The position numbers and the translations under genes were made by a program. A stretch of DNA of 64,000 bases from Scilla litardierei (Eukaryota > Streptophyta > Magnoliopsida > Asparagales > Asparagaceae), in assembly GCA_030789695.1 (NCBI GenBank), contig CM061142.1, forward strand, positions 47,371,987 through 47,435,986, given 5' to 3'. Of the stretch, positions 42,805-52,989 are shown piece by piece. The number at the start of each line of letters is the position of its first letter. Within the stretch, counting starts at the first letter, position 1. Below the pieces are notes generated by a model. It had not been told where the DNA came from, did not search any database, and saw only the letters and a list, made by a program, of their open reading frames with translations.

Positions 42805-44877
42805 ATGGCATCCAACTGCAACGTTCCTCCACCGACTTCATACAACAACCACGATCGTGATGGAGCGTCCACTCTTTTCGAAGGTAAATCCACGGTGCGT
42901 CCACCGCATTTCAATGTCACGAACTTTGACTAGTGGAAATGTCAGATGGAGACGTTCCTAAGGAGTGCTTCACTTTGGAGAACCCTCCACAAGGAATACG
43001 TCGAGCCCACCGAAGAGGATTTCGAAAAATGGATGGCTTCCGAGAAATCCGCCGAAGTCAACAACGCAAAAGCAATGAACACTCTTCATTGTGCGTTGGA
43101 CCCGAATGAGTTCAACAAGATATGCACATGTAAGAGTGCATATCAAATTTGGAACCATCTCGTCGTTACCCATGAGGGAACGAACAAGGTAAAACTTTCT
43201 AAACTCTATGTTGTCGTGCAAAACTTCGATATGTTTCATATGCAGGAAAATGAAAGCATAGCATCGATGTACGGATGTTTACCCTACATCACCAATGAAC
43301 TGGAAGCTCTTAGTCAAACATACACCGAACCAGATAAGGTGAGAAAGATCATAATGGGAATGACCTCCAAATGGGAAAGAAGAGCTATCTCCATCAAGGA
43401 GGTCAACGACTTGAAGACTTACACAGTTGTGAATCTGATCGGGACTCTCATGTCTTATGAAGTAAGACGGGAGAACCGATTAAAGATTCAAGCTATGATG
43501 AATCCTTCGGAGGCCAAGAAGAAAGCTTTGGCATTCAACGCCAATTCCTCATCCTCCGATAGTGAAGAATCAGAAGATGAGATGGACTTGGGTGAAATGG
43601 TCCAAATGGCGAAGAAGTTCCAACGCTTCTTTCGCAAAGGTAAATTTCCCTCTAACAAAATATTTGAGTCTACTAATAATACTTCCTCTCTTTGCTTTAA
43701 GTGTAACAAGCCAGGGCACATCAAGAAGGATTGTACAATGCTAAGAAACAAAGAGAAGTGGAAGGCTCCGAAGTACCACAAGTCCGACAAGAATAAGAGA
43801 GATAAGAAGAAAGGACTCGTCGGTACATTCGATGACTCAAGTGGAGACTCATCAAGTGATTCCGATGATGAGAAGGGTGAAAGTGCCCACATGTGATTCA
43901 TGGTATGAGAAGATTCACTCTCCGATGAGAGTGATTCTGACATGGATGAAATCGAGGTAACGATGGATGAATTACATATTGCTAATGAAGAATTATTTGC
44001 TAGGTATCAATCTTTAATGCTTAGATATACCAGCTTAAAGAAATTGAATGTTAGCAATCCATCCATTCCATGAATTATCAACAATGACACCATTGTTGAT
44101 ACTTTAACCCTTGAGAAAACGAATTTAGCTTCTCAAAATGTTACTTTGAGAAATGAGGAGAATACCCTCAAATCTCAACTAGATCAAACACATCCTAAGG
44201 ATAATAGTGGTCTAGTTTCACGACACACACAACTGGGTTTAGAGAATGATTCTCTTAAAACCCAAGTGCATGAGCTCAAAGCACGGGTGTCCACCTTGGA
44301 TACCAATATTTCTTATCTTAAGGAGAAATATGAGCTCATGTCCTCCCGTATTATGAGATTCAATAAGGAAAAAGGACAATTGGATGATTTGCTTGCAAAC
44401 CAAATTCCGGCCACACATCGTGTTGGTCTTGGTTTTGTGGAAGCAAAAGCATCCATTAATGCACACACTTCCTATAGTGGTGTCACTATAGACTTTGTGA
44501 GGCCATCCTCCGGTGCATCCACAAGTGGTGTCAAAGACACTATAAGTAGCAAACCTAACAAGAAAGTCACCACTTCACCGTCTCCTCTTTTTGGCAAGAA
44601 ACCCACTAAGGGTGGAAACCAAAAGAGAAGCCATGCTTACATGTACACAAACCTTCATCCACGTAGGAAATCTCCTACTTCACAAGTGGATACTCATGAC
44701 ACCTTATATGCTACACACCCACGGACACGTACAAATCCACACATGAGAAATACTCATTTACGTGCTCATATACAGCCATATGCTCATACGCATCATTCTT
44801 ACATGTATGCACATCCTCCGCATGTCATGCATGACCCATATGTTTCATACAATATGCATGTTCCTAAGCATACATAA
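42805..44877 (+). pseudogene. SIRE-2 gag with zinc knuckle and coiled coil
   Basis: A single frame from ATG at 42805 to TAA at 44877, interrupted by TAG (42931), TGA (43894 and 43906) and TGA (about 44071). The Gag domain covers 42930-43500. An acidic Ser/Asp/Glu stretch is followed by the nucleocapsid knuckle CFKCNKPGHIKKDC (CX2CX4HX4C, from 43693) and a Lys-rich tail. A second acidic block and a long coiled coil (about 43950-44400) are typical of SIRE gag. The last part (44640-44870) is rich in His, Thr, Tyr and Pro. The product would form the capsid and bind RNA. Confidence 0.85.
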
Positions 44878-45199
44878 TCCTCGTATGTCTAATGCATATC
44901 TACCACCACATTTATATCCTAGAAACCATGTTCCTAAGAAGCATGCACCACGTAGAAATCTAACAAGTATGCATGCAACTAGGAAAAGGACTTCCAAAAC
45001 ATACACTATTTGGGGTCCTAAGAACACTAGCTTAAATGATAGGAATGCATATGTTGATTCCTATTTTCATGACGTTATTAATAATGGTAATTATGTTGGG
45101 AAGCAGAAGTCCACTTGGACTTGGCTTTCAAAAGGCTAATCCCCTTGGACCCAACAAACGTTTGGTACCATGAGCTTATGGTATATTATGTAGGTACCC

Positions 45200-46600
45200 A
45201 AGAGAAAGAAAAAGAGCAATAAAGATCAAACTAGCTCTAAAAGAAAAGGATGGATTCTCGACAGCGGTTGCTCCAAACACATGATGAGAGATCCTTCATT
45301 ACTCTCTGAAGTGATTAGCATCAAGAACGGTGCAACGGTCACTTTTGGAGGTAACCAAAATGGAACTATCATTGGAGTAGGTAAAGTCGGAAACCCATCC
45401 AAACCTTTAATTACTAATGTATATCTTGTTAGTGGTTTATGTCACAACCTTATCTCTATTAGTCAACTTTGTGACAAAGGTTACAAGGTTAACTGTGGAG
45501 AGGGTATGTGTGAAATTGTTGATTCTACTTCGCATGTTTTATTTACCAGTATTAGGCGTAAAAATATTTATTATTTGAGCTTACCTAAAACCGTAGAACA
45601 TTGCTTAGTTGCTAACACAAATGAACAACTATTATGGCATCGACGTTTTGGTCATGTTCATTTCAAGCACTTATATAAGTTAGCTAAGCATGATCTAGTC
45701 AAAGGTTTTGCAAAAATTGCTTTTAGTAAGAAAACTTTTGTGATTCTTGTCAAAGAGGTAAACTTAGTAAATCATCTTCTAAGCTTAAAGAAGGCATTAC
45801 TTCTAAGAGGCCCCTAGAACTTCTTCATCTAAATTTGTTTGGGCCAACTGAAACCACTTCTTTAGGCAACGCTCATTATGGATTAGTTGTCGTTGACGAC
45901 TTCTCTAGATTTACTTGGGTTTCATTCTTAACTAATAAGAATGAAGCTTTTGAAGAGTTTATCATATTTGCAAAGAAGATTCAGAATCTCTTAGGATCCA
46001 CCATTATCACTATCCGTAGTGATCATGGAGGAGAATTTGAGAATGAGTCTTTTACAAAGTTTTGTGATGACACCGGGATACCTCACAATTTTTCTTTTCC
46101 TCGAGCTCCACCACAAAATGGTGTTGTAGAGAGAAAGAATAGGACTCTTATTGAGTGTACTCGTACTATGCTCCATGATAGTCATCTTGGACTACAATTT
46201 TGGGCAGAGGCGGTGCACACGACATGTTATGTGCTCAATAGGATCCTAGTGAGAGCCCTACCAAACAAAACTTGTTTTGAGTTATTTTATGACAAAAAGC
46301 ATCAAGTTAAATATTTTCGATTTTTTGGTTCAAAATGTTTTATCAAAACACTTTTGGTAATTTAGATAAATTTGAGCCAAAATCCGATGAAGGAATTTTT
46401 GTTGGATATTCCACACGAAGCAAAGCCTTCCGGATATACAACAAAACTTCTTCAACGATCGAGGAATCACTACACGTATCATTTTATGAAGATTTTGATT
46501 TTCCTCATGTTAATGATGATAGTGTAGATGCTATATGTGATTCCCTTAGTAATGTCAAGACTAATGATTCAATTTTGAGACTAACACTACTATGAGATTG
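45200..46600 (+). pseudogene. SIRE-2 protease and integrase, frameshifted
   Basis: The aspartic protease site is WILDSGCSKHMMRD at about 45254, followed by the GAG-pre-integrase region (LLWHRRFGHVHFKHLYKLAK, about 45630). Near 45735 the frame shifts inside the zinc-binding part. The integrase core is intact to the eye: Asp in VVVDDFSRFTWV, Asp in IRSDHGGEFEN and Glu in NGVVERKNRTL, ending about 46365. A further frameshift near 46340 leads to the C-terminal part with FVGYSTRSKAFRIYN. The gag and protease frames differ. Confidence 0.85.
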
Positions 46601-47728
46601 TTGAAGATGTTCCAAGTGATGCAGGAAAACCCAAAGCTTACCTAACCGTTCGCAACCATCCACATGTCCAAATTATTGGAGATATTGGTGTAGGTGTTCG
46701 AACGAGGTCAAGAATTGAAGAATTCTCTCATTGTGCATTTGCCTCTACTATTGAGCCAAAGAACATCCAAGAAGCTTGTGAGGATAGCTCGTGGATAGTG
46801 GCAATGGAAGAAGAACTCATGCAATTCGAGAGAAATAAAGTTTGGGAGCTCGTTCCTCTTCCTAGTGGTCATCAAGTTATTGGGACCAAATGGATCTTCA
46901 AGAACAAGACCGATGAGAACAAGGTCATCACAGGGAACAAAGAAAGGTTAGTAGCTCAAGGCTACCGGCAAGAGGAATGTATCGATTTCGAAGAATCCTT
47001 TGCCCCCGTACCAAGATTAGAAGCTATTAGATTACTTTTATCTTTTGCATCCCATAAGAATTTCAAACTATTTCAAATAGATGTTAAAAGTGCATTTTTA
47101 AATGGGATTGTAAATGAAGAAGTGTATGTTTATCAACCTCCCGGTTTCATTCATGAAAAATTTCCAAACCTTGTTTTCAAATTTAAGAAAGCGTTGTAAG
47201 GGTTGAGACAAGCTCCTAGAGCTTGGTATGATCGACTCAAGACGTTTCTTTTGGATTTAGGTTTTAAAATGGGAGAAGTTGATTCAACACTTTTCATTAA
47301 TGATTATGAAAATGACATCCTATTGATTCAAGTTTATGTAGACGATATAATATTTGGTTATACTAACTTTAATCTTTGTCAAGAATTTTCTAAGTCTATG
47401 AAGGATGAATTTGAGATGAGCCACATGGGTGAGCTAAACTATTTCCTTGGATAGCAAATTCGATAAATGAAGGATGTGACTTTCATACATCAAACCAAGT
47501 ACACAGTGAGCTTATCAAGCGATTTGGGATGGAATCGTCTTCAAGCAAAAGGACTCCCATGAGTACAACAACCCTTTTACACAAGGATGAGAACGGAAAA
47601 GATGTAGACGTTCGTCTATATCGAAGTATGATCGATAGCTTACTTTACTTAACTGCTAATAGGCCCGATATCATGTTTTCCGTATGCTTGTGTGCTATAT
47701 ATCAAGCTAGACCTAAAGAGTCACACTG
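46601..47728 (+). pseudogene. SIRE-2 reverse transcriptase, RNase H truncated
   Basis: Copia RT with [46 protein letters not shown] and the catalytic YVDDIIFG at about 47335. A TAA at 47197 breaks the frame before GLRQAPRAWYDRL, and further stops and a frameshift lie near 47454-47530. The start of the RNase H region (LLYLTANRPDIMFSVCL) is present, but the sequence jumps at about 47729 into the palindrome region, so RNase H is lost. Confidence 0.85.
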
Positions 47729-47732
47729 GATC

Positions 47733-48266
47733 AACAGTCGACTGCGTTTTTGTCATCAGGCGCCTGTCTATTTCATCAGTTGTCTTTGTTTTTATCATCA
47801 ATTTTATTGATTCTCAGTCAGTCGACTGAAGAGTATAATACAGTCGACTGTTTATGGGCAGGCGACTGTGTGTTACTCAACAGTCGATTGTCTGTCATCC
47901 TAAGCTTATTTCTTATCACTTCATCCAGTCGACTGACATATGTTCATCAGTCGACTGTCTCCTGTTGTGGCGGTTCACTGCTCTGATCTGAGCCGTCGAT
48001 TCTTTGATCTAACGACCCAGATTAATTCGCCCCTTCATTAAATCATCGAGACACTTCATATCGACAGACGATTTCTCTCTCCTCCGATTGAAACTGTTCG
48101 TCTTCCCCGCTCTAATCCACTGCCGTCGATCTCCTCTTCGTCGTCTGTCAATTGCTTCATCGTTGTCTCTTTGTGTCTTTCGACTAGGTTTGATTTCCTC
48201 TCGTTGGCTCTTTCGTTCGTTGTCTGTTTTGTACGTTTTCTTTCAAATTGTTCGATTGACCATGTA
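47733..48266 (+). promoter_or_regulatory. Internal CAGTCGACTG cluster and leader before the SIRE-2 3' ORF
   Basis: Five perfect CAGTCGACTG sites and variants occur at 47733-47960, the same palindrome as in the SIRE LTR U3. They are followed by CCTTCATTAAATCATC (a weak TATA-like site) and a C/T-rich leader-like stretch ending at the ATG at 48267. The order is the same as in the LTR, suggesting an internal promoter. Confidence 0.5.
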
Positions 48267-49533
48267 ATGGTTCCCTAGACTAAGGGCAATGGAAAGATCA
48301 TTGCTTTTAAGCGCCTTAGGGTTCCCAAGCCCACTACTGCCAAAAACAAGAAACCCTATAAGGCCCGAACCAAGCAAGCTGATTCTCCCTCTTGCTCCTC
48401 TTCGCGGGGTTATTCTCCCTCTTCTGGGTCTTCTTCATCTGAAGCTGAGCCCCTCTTTAAGTGTCAGCGCAAGCCCATTGGTGTTCGCATCAATGAGCCT
48501 TGTGCTCAGGCTGCCCCTTCACTCTCTATGTCGAGTTTGGCTGAAGAAACCCCAGTCGTGCCACCTGCTGATCCCCTTGTTCCCATTTGCCAAGATGATT
48601 TGTGGTTGAAAAAGTTTCACTCTCTCATAGGGATCAAACTTCTTAAAGAGCAATATATTGTTTTTCCCGCTTTCACTGCTGAAAGACTATCTGAGATTCT
48701 ATCTGCTACCCGATTGGCTGACCTCTTTCGCTTCTCTCAGAGCGAATCTCTTCGGGCTTATCCATTTTTGGTTAAGCTCTTCTATGATAACCGCATTCAC
48801 GGTGAGTATCTACTACTGGAGTTCTTGATACTGTTGTCCAGGGGACCCCTATTCGCATTGATCCCGCTCTTTTAGGGACCATTCTTAAGATTCCCTCCAC
48901 TGGATCCCTTCCTTCAGACATTTCTATTTCTGATGTCGATGAGCTAGATCAGTCTGTCCTTCGGGACATGTTCCATGAGATACCCTCTGTTCTTTCTTTT
49001 GGTGTTTGGTCGTCCATGTTCTCGGCTAGGGGTTGGGCTGTTCACCTAGTGGTGAAGTCCAACATCCTGTCGAAGTACGGATCTTCTGATCAGCCTTCTC
49101 AGAAGATACTCAGGTGTATGTACGCGATCTTTTCTGGCATGTCTGTAAACTGGGCCGGAGTCCTCCTTGATAGGATGGACAAGGTCGAGTTTACTACTGC
49201 CTCCTCTCACATTCCATATGGTGGTCTTCTTACTCTAGTCTTTCGTCATTTTAGGATTGACTTGACTCCCGACGAGCCTGTGCCTTTTGGTCCTCTTCTT
49301 GATGCTTCTGCAAAGTCGAAGTCCTCTTCGGCTCTGTAGTCTGCATCTAAGAAGAGGCAATCCACATTAGCTCCATCTTCCCCCATGGTTCCTCCTGTAG
49401 ACCAGCCATCCTCATCTGCTCCTTCCTCTCAGGACATATTGTTTGAGATGGTCTCTGGTCTTTTTGAGCTGGCGTTTCTTTCATTACGGCATCAGGGTAT
49501 ACCCTTCCCTGAGCACCTCAGCCGATTTGTTCC
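48267..49533 (+). pseudogene. SIRE-2 extra 3' ORF (putative plant transposon protein type)
   Basis: The ATG at 48267 is followed by a stop at codon 4, then a frame with a basic Ser-rich N-terminus (FKRLRVPKPTTAKNKK) and a domain starting at about 48590 (DLWLKKFHSLIGIKLLKEQ, ERLSEILSATRLADLFRFS). A frameshift near 48810 leads to VQGTPIRIDPALLGTIL, MFHEIPSVLSFGVWSSMF and ILRCMYAIFSGMSVNWAG. A TAG at 49337 and the Athila E insertion at 49534 end it. This resembles the putative plant transposon protein family found as a third ORF in retroelements; I am moderately sure. Its role is unknown. It sits in the env-like place, like ORF-1 in Athila A. Confidence 0.6.
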
Positions 49534-49597
49534 TGATCGCTTCAAAATGCAACCCTAGAGCACAACCTAGTATGGCGCAATTTACACGGAGATGAAT

Positions 49598-49614
49598 CCC
49601 CGGCAACGGCGCCA
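49598..49614 (-). other. PBS sequence inside or beside the Athila E LTR
   Basis: CCCCGGCAACGGCGCCA on the plus strand, identical to the tRNA-Asp 3' end. In this copy it lies on the 3' LTR side of the element, where no PBS is expected. Confidence 0.75.
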
Positions 49615-49979
49615 AAAACTTGATCGCGCCCGGGCGTACACCCTAAAGAGCGACCGTGTAGTTTTACCGCAAACGCACGGTGTAGCGGCGAGCGGGTATC
49701 GAACACAGGGAGGACGTATGACAGTGCCTTCTCCGAACAACCTGGCTATAGGGACAGAAGAGTAGGAATTTTCCTTTCGGCGATGTTGTCACAATCGTCA
49801 AATAATGTAAAGAGATATAAAGTAAAATAAAGACGCCTAGGGAATAGGGAATCCCCGATACTCACCGTATCTCGTCATTGTGATTCATCGGTATCACAAT
49901 TGCTAGGGTAGTATCTCGGATGAACTAGTTGCAACTGAATGTAAAACCTAGCTCACGCTCTCACGCTGTGCCGGTCTAT

Positions 49980-50288
49980 AGCGAACCTAGGTTCGGGTCC
50001 AATCTCTTGCAAACCCTAGCCTAGGCAAACTAGCGTTAGGATCAACATCATTGTTCAATCGCATCCCGAGCCCACTCTCGTGCAAACTCGGGCTACGACC
50101 TAGGTTGGGATAGTTCCTACCCGTCCAATCTCTTGCAAACGGGTATCGGTATGGAATTGCAACCGAGAACCCTAGTATCGGTCCAATCTCTTGCAAACCG
50201 ATACTACGGAAACTCAATTTCTACCCAATCGGGATTTCTAGGATTTCCTATCGAATTGGGATCCAATCTCTTGCAAATCCCAATCAAT
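49980..50288 (-). ncRNA. Five-hairpin array, Athila E copy
   Basis: H2 AGTATCGGT / ACCGATACT; H3 TACCCGT / ACGGGTA, now without the wobble pair of Athila A; H4 CCCGAGT / GCTCGGG with loop TTGCACGAGAGTGG; H1 ATTGGGAT / ATCCCAAT; H5 CCTAGG, GGGT / ACCC, CCTAGG. Confidence 0.8.
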
Positions 50289-51444
50289 ATGAACACCTAG
50301 CTATCTGTAATATTTCGATCCCAAACTAACCCTAATAGCAATTCTAGCAATAGTTCTACCAAATCATCACAAATCGGAAATTGGGCTCGTAGGGTTCATC
50401 CCCACGCCATAAGACGTTAAGACTACTCACAAATCATATTGCTAATGAAAGAATAATCAATAGAAATAGCAATGGAATTCATAGCAATAATCAAAATAAC
50501 AATAAAAATAGGATTTTTAATGCAGAGGGAGACAAACCAATGTAGCTCTCCAAGAATCCAACAAAATAGCACTTTTCTCTCCTCTCCAATCACAAGAATA
50601 AAACTCTAAAAAGTCTAATCTAAAAAGGCTGCCAAAAGCAAGGAAGAAGCTCCTAAAACTAGGTTAGAATCTGGGGTTAAATACCCCCCAAAACTGCCCA
50701 AAAATTCGTGACCAAACTGCCCCTGCATAGCTCCAAAATCGTGATTTCCGCTACAGGCAGCGCTGCTCACTCGGCCGAGGGACAAAAGTCGCTCGGCCGA
50801 GTGAGAGACCCTGAGAATTTCCAGTAAGTCTGGGGTCTTGGGGGTCTTCACTTCGGGGGTCACTCGGCCTAGTGAGTTGTCGTCACTCGGCCGATGGGCT
50901 TATCTTCACTCGGGCGGTCGGCAATTGCCACTCGGCCGAGTCGGGCTTCTACTGCTCAGACTGACGAAAAACAGTAAGTTGGCTCTTTTTGAGGGGCGTC
51001 ATCTGAGTGCCACTCGGGCGGACGGGATACGTCACTCGGCCGAGGCGGCTTCTGATGCTCGGCCGAGTGCACACTTGGAGCGTGTCCGATCTGGCCGGCC
51101 GAGTGGGGTCTCGCTGGTCGGCCGAGTGACTCCTTCACTCGGCCGAGTGAGACACTGAAAATGCCCATTCTGAGTGTCTTTGCCTCCTCGTCGCTCCTAC
51201 GACGTTCTTTCTTCTTCCGCCCCTCTCCAATCTCAAAATACCCCTCAGGGAAGTCTTCGGTGACACTCCGGAGTAGGTGTATCTCGGAATCACTCCAAAT
51301 CGCTCCAAATCTCCTGAAATACGACAAAAACAACAAATCGTGAAGAGTATCATAATATTGTCGATAAATCGTGAAAAACGTGATTTGAGCGATCTAAATG
51401 GCATGCAAATATGCGGAAAAAAGGTGTAAAATATGGAGTGATCA

Positions 51445-52207
51445 AAATCCCCCAAGCTTACCTCTTACTTGTCCTCGAGGAAGATAAGTAAAAGGCGAAC
51501 CCGGTGAATTCAGAAAATGAAAACGATGGAAAAACGGAAAACGAAAAACGAAGAAGAAAGAAGAAAGCGAAGAGGGAAGCTGCTAGATCATTTTTCTCAG
51601 GACATGGGTTTTGCTTATTCATATAGCATGCACCGAATGTAAAACACATGTCAAAGACTTTTATTTCGATATCATAGTATAATGGTGCAAATAGAGATAG
51701 AAAACCCAAGAATATTGTTATAGCATGAAAAACGGAATAATTATAAAATTAACATCGTCTGAATCATTTAAAGCGGTATACAGTATCACAGATCACACAC
51801 TTTTCAATTGAATGCTTTCTATGAGGAGTACAAGAATATCACGCAATAGAATAGAAAGAATAGAAAAGCGTGGATTTCATGAAATGAGTGCTAGGCATAG
51901 ATTTCTGGATTTCGTGAAGCTAGAACAATCTCACCGAGTATAGAATATTACTTAGCCTAGGTTGTCATGCACCGTCAAGTAGTCACTCTCTCACACATCA
52001 TTGGATTCTCTCCCCCAAGCTTATCTATAAGCGTGGTGGCATATACAAAACTATATTTACATTCCCCATTTCTTTTGAAGCTCCAAATGCAAAAGAAAAA
52101 ATAAAAATAAAAACAAAAAGAGGGAAGAAAGAGAGAGTATATGAGATGGGATCGTTTATTGGGATTCTTTTCTCTTTTCTTTTCTTTTTCTCAAATCTTT
52201 TTCTTTC

Positions 52208-52209
<2 letters not shown>
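51445..52209 (-). other. Athila E polypurine tract and 3' noncoding remnant
   Basis: AAATCCCCCAAGCTT at 51445-51459 is the complement of the tract; a second CCCCCAAGCTT copy lies at about 52011. The sequence is close to 19540-20146 of Athila A. No gene is present. Confidence 0.7.

Positions 52210-52275
<66 letters not shown>
52210..52275. repeat. (TA)n microsatellite
   Basis: About 65 bp of alternating TA at the broken edge of Athila E. Confidence 0.9.
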
Positions 52276-52277
<2 letters not shown>

Positions 52278-52850
52278 TATATTTCATGCATAATTTGAAT
52301 TTTGTCCCAGTCAGCAGTCCAGTCATATTGCTTTGTCCCAGTCAGCATGTAATCTTGAATTTGAATGAAATTTGAATGAAATTGAACTAAGTGAATGAAA
52401 TTTGAATGAAATTTGAATGAAATTGAATGAAATTGAAATTTGAAGAACCCTTCACCCGTTGGCATGGGTTGAAATTGGAGGGAAACTTAGTAGATGGAGG
52501 GAAAATTGGTGATGTGATCAAATTATTTGATCACATCAGAGCCATCTCCCTCACGTTTCTTGGAGGGAATTAATTTGATCTCCCTCACGAGGGAAGGTGA
52601 TCTTCCTCATCTTCAACATCCTCACGTTTCCATCCAACGTTAACATCTCCCTTATCTTCAACATCATCTTCAAGCTTCCAACCCCATAATCATCAGCCTC
52701 CACGCAAAGAAAACCGAGCTTCCTCACGTTTCCATCCAACGTTGCCATCTCCCTCATCTTCAACATCATCTTCAAGGATCCATCCCCATAATCATCAGCC
52801 TCCACGCAACAGCCGTAATCATCTTCCTCACGTTGCCATCTTGAGTTTTA
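52276..52850. repeat. GAATTTGAAT-rich stretch, 27-bp hairpin and 102-bp tandem duplication
   Basis: Repeats of TGAATGAAATT occupy 52360-52440. GATGTGATCAAA and TTTGATCACATC form a perfect 12-bp stem with a 3-nt loop at 52511-52537. The block CTCACGTTTCCATCCAACG at 52621 recurs at 52723, with similarity over about 100 bp, and a partial third copy near 52828. No known element was recognised. Confidence 0.6.
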
Positions 52851-52989
52851 TCATTTGCCCATGTTGTAGCAACATTTTGTGTTTTATCAATCATCTTCCT
52901 CACTTGGTTGTTTCGGATTTTTGCAAGGTGTCTAGGTGTGCTCTTCAAACGTTCAAGTTGGTGATTTGAACAGTTAACTGGGATAGTCA

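Larger units (their letters stand above)
40116..49533 (+). mobile_element. SIRE-2: SIRE-type Ty1/copia element, heavily decayed
   Basis: 5' LTR (40116-42776, with Athila D inside), PBS, gag, protease, integrase, RT and an extra 3' ORF, in copia order (integrase before RT). RNase H is deleted from about 47729 and the 3' end is lost at Athila E (49534). The long coiled-coil gag, Met-type PBS and extra 3' ORF fit the SIRE/Maximus lineage. It interrupts the chromovirus integrase. Confidence 0.9.
49534..51444 (-). repeat. LTR of Athila E with a captured primer binding site
   Basis: The usual LTR end (GCGCGATCA in minus orientation) is at 49621, followed by a perfect tRNA-Asp PBS (49598-49614) and 60 more bases that end in another GCGATCA at 49534, directly at the junction with SIRE-2. 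So the terminal LTR seems to have been extended by 87 bp beyond its old end. It carries palindromes (50768-51153), a TATA box near 50680 and the hairpin array (49980-50288). Confidence 0.7.
49534..52209 (-). mobile_element. Athila E: LTR plus 3' internal part
   Basis: Minus-strand element inserted into the SIRE-2 3' ORF. From right to left: 3' noncoding sequence, polypurine tract (51445-51459), LTR (51444 down to 49621 or 49534). The rest of the element is missing to the right, cut near a (TA)n tract. The flank GTTCC at 49529-49533 has no visible partner, so no TSD can be shown. Confidence 0.8.

Noticed and set aside
49534..51444. Athila E as a solo LTR
   Set aside because: A solo LTR would have a TSD on both sides; here the right side is the element's own polypurine tract and 3' noncoding sequence.
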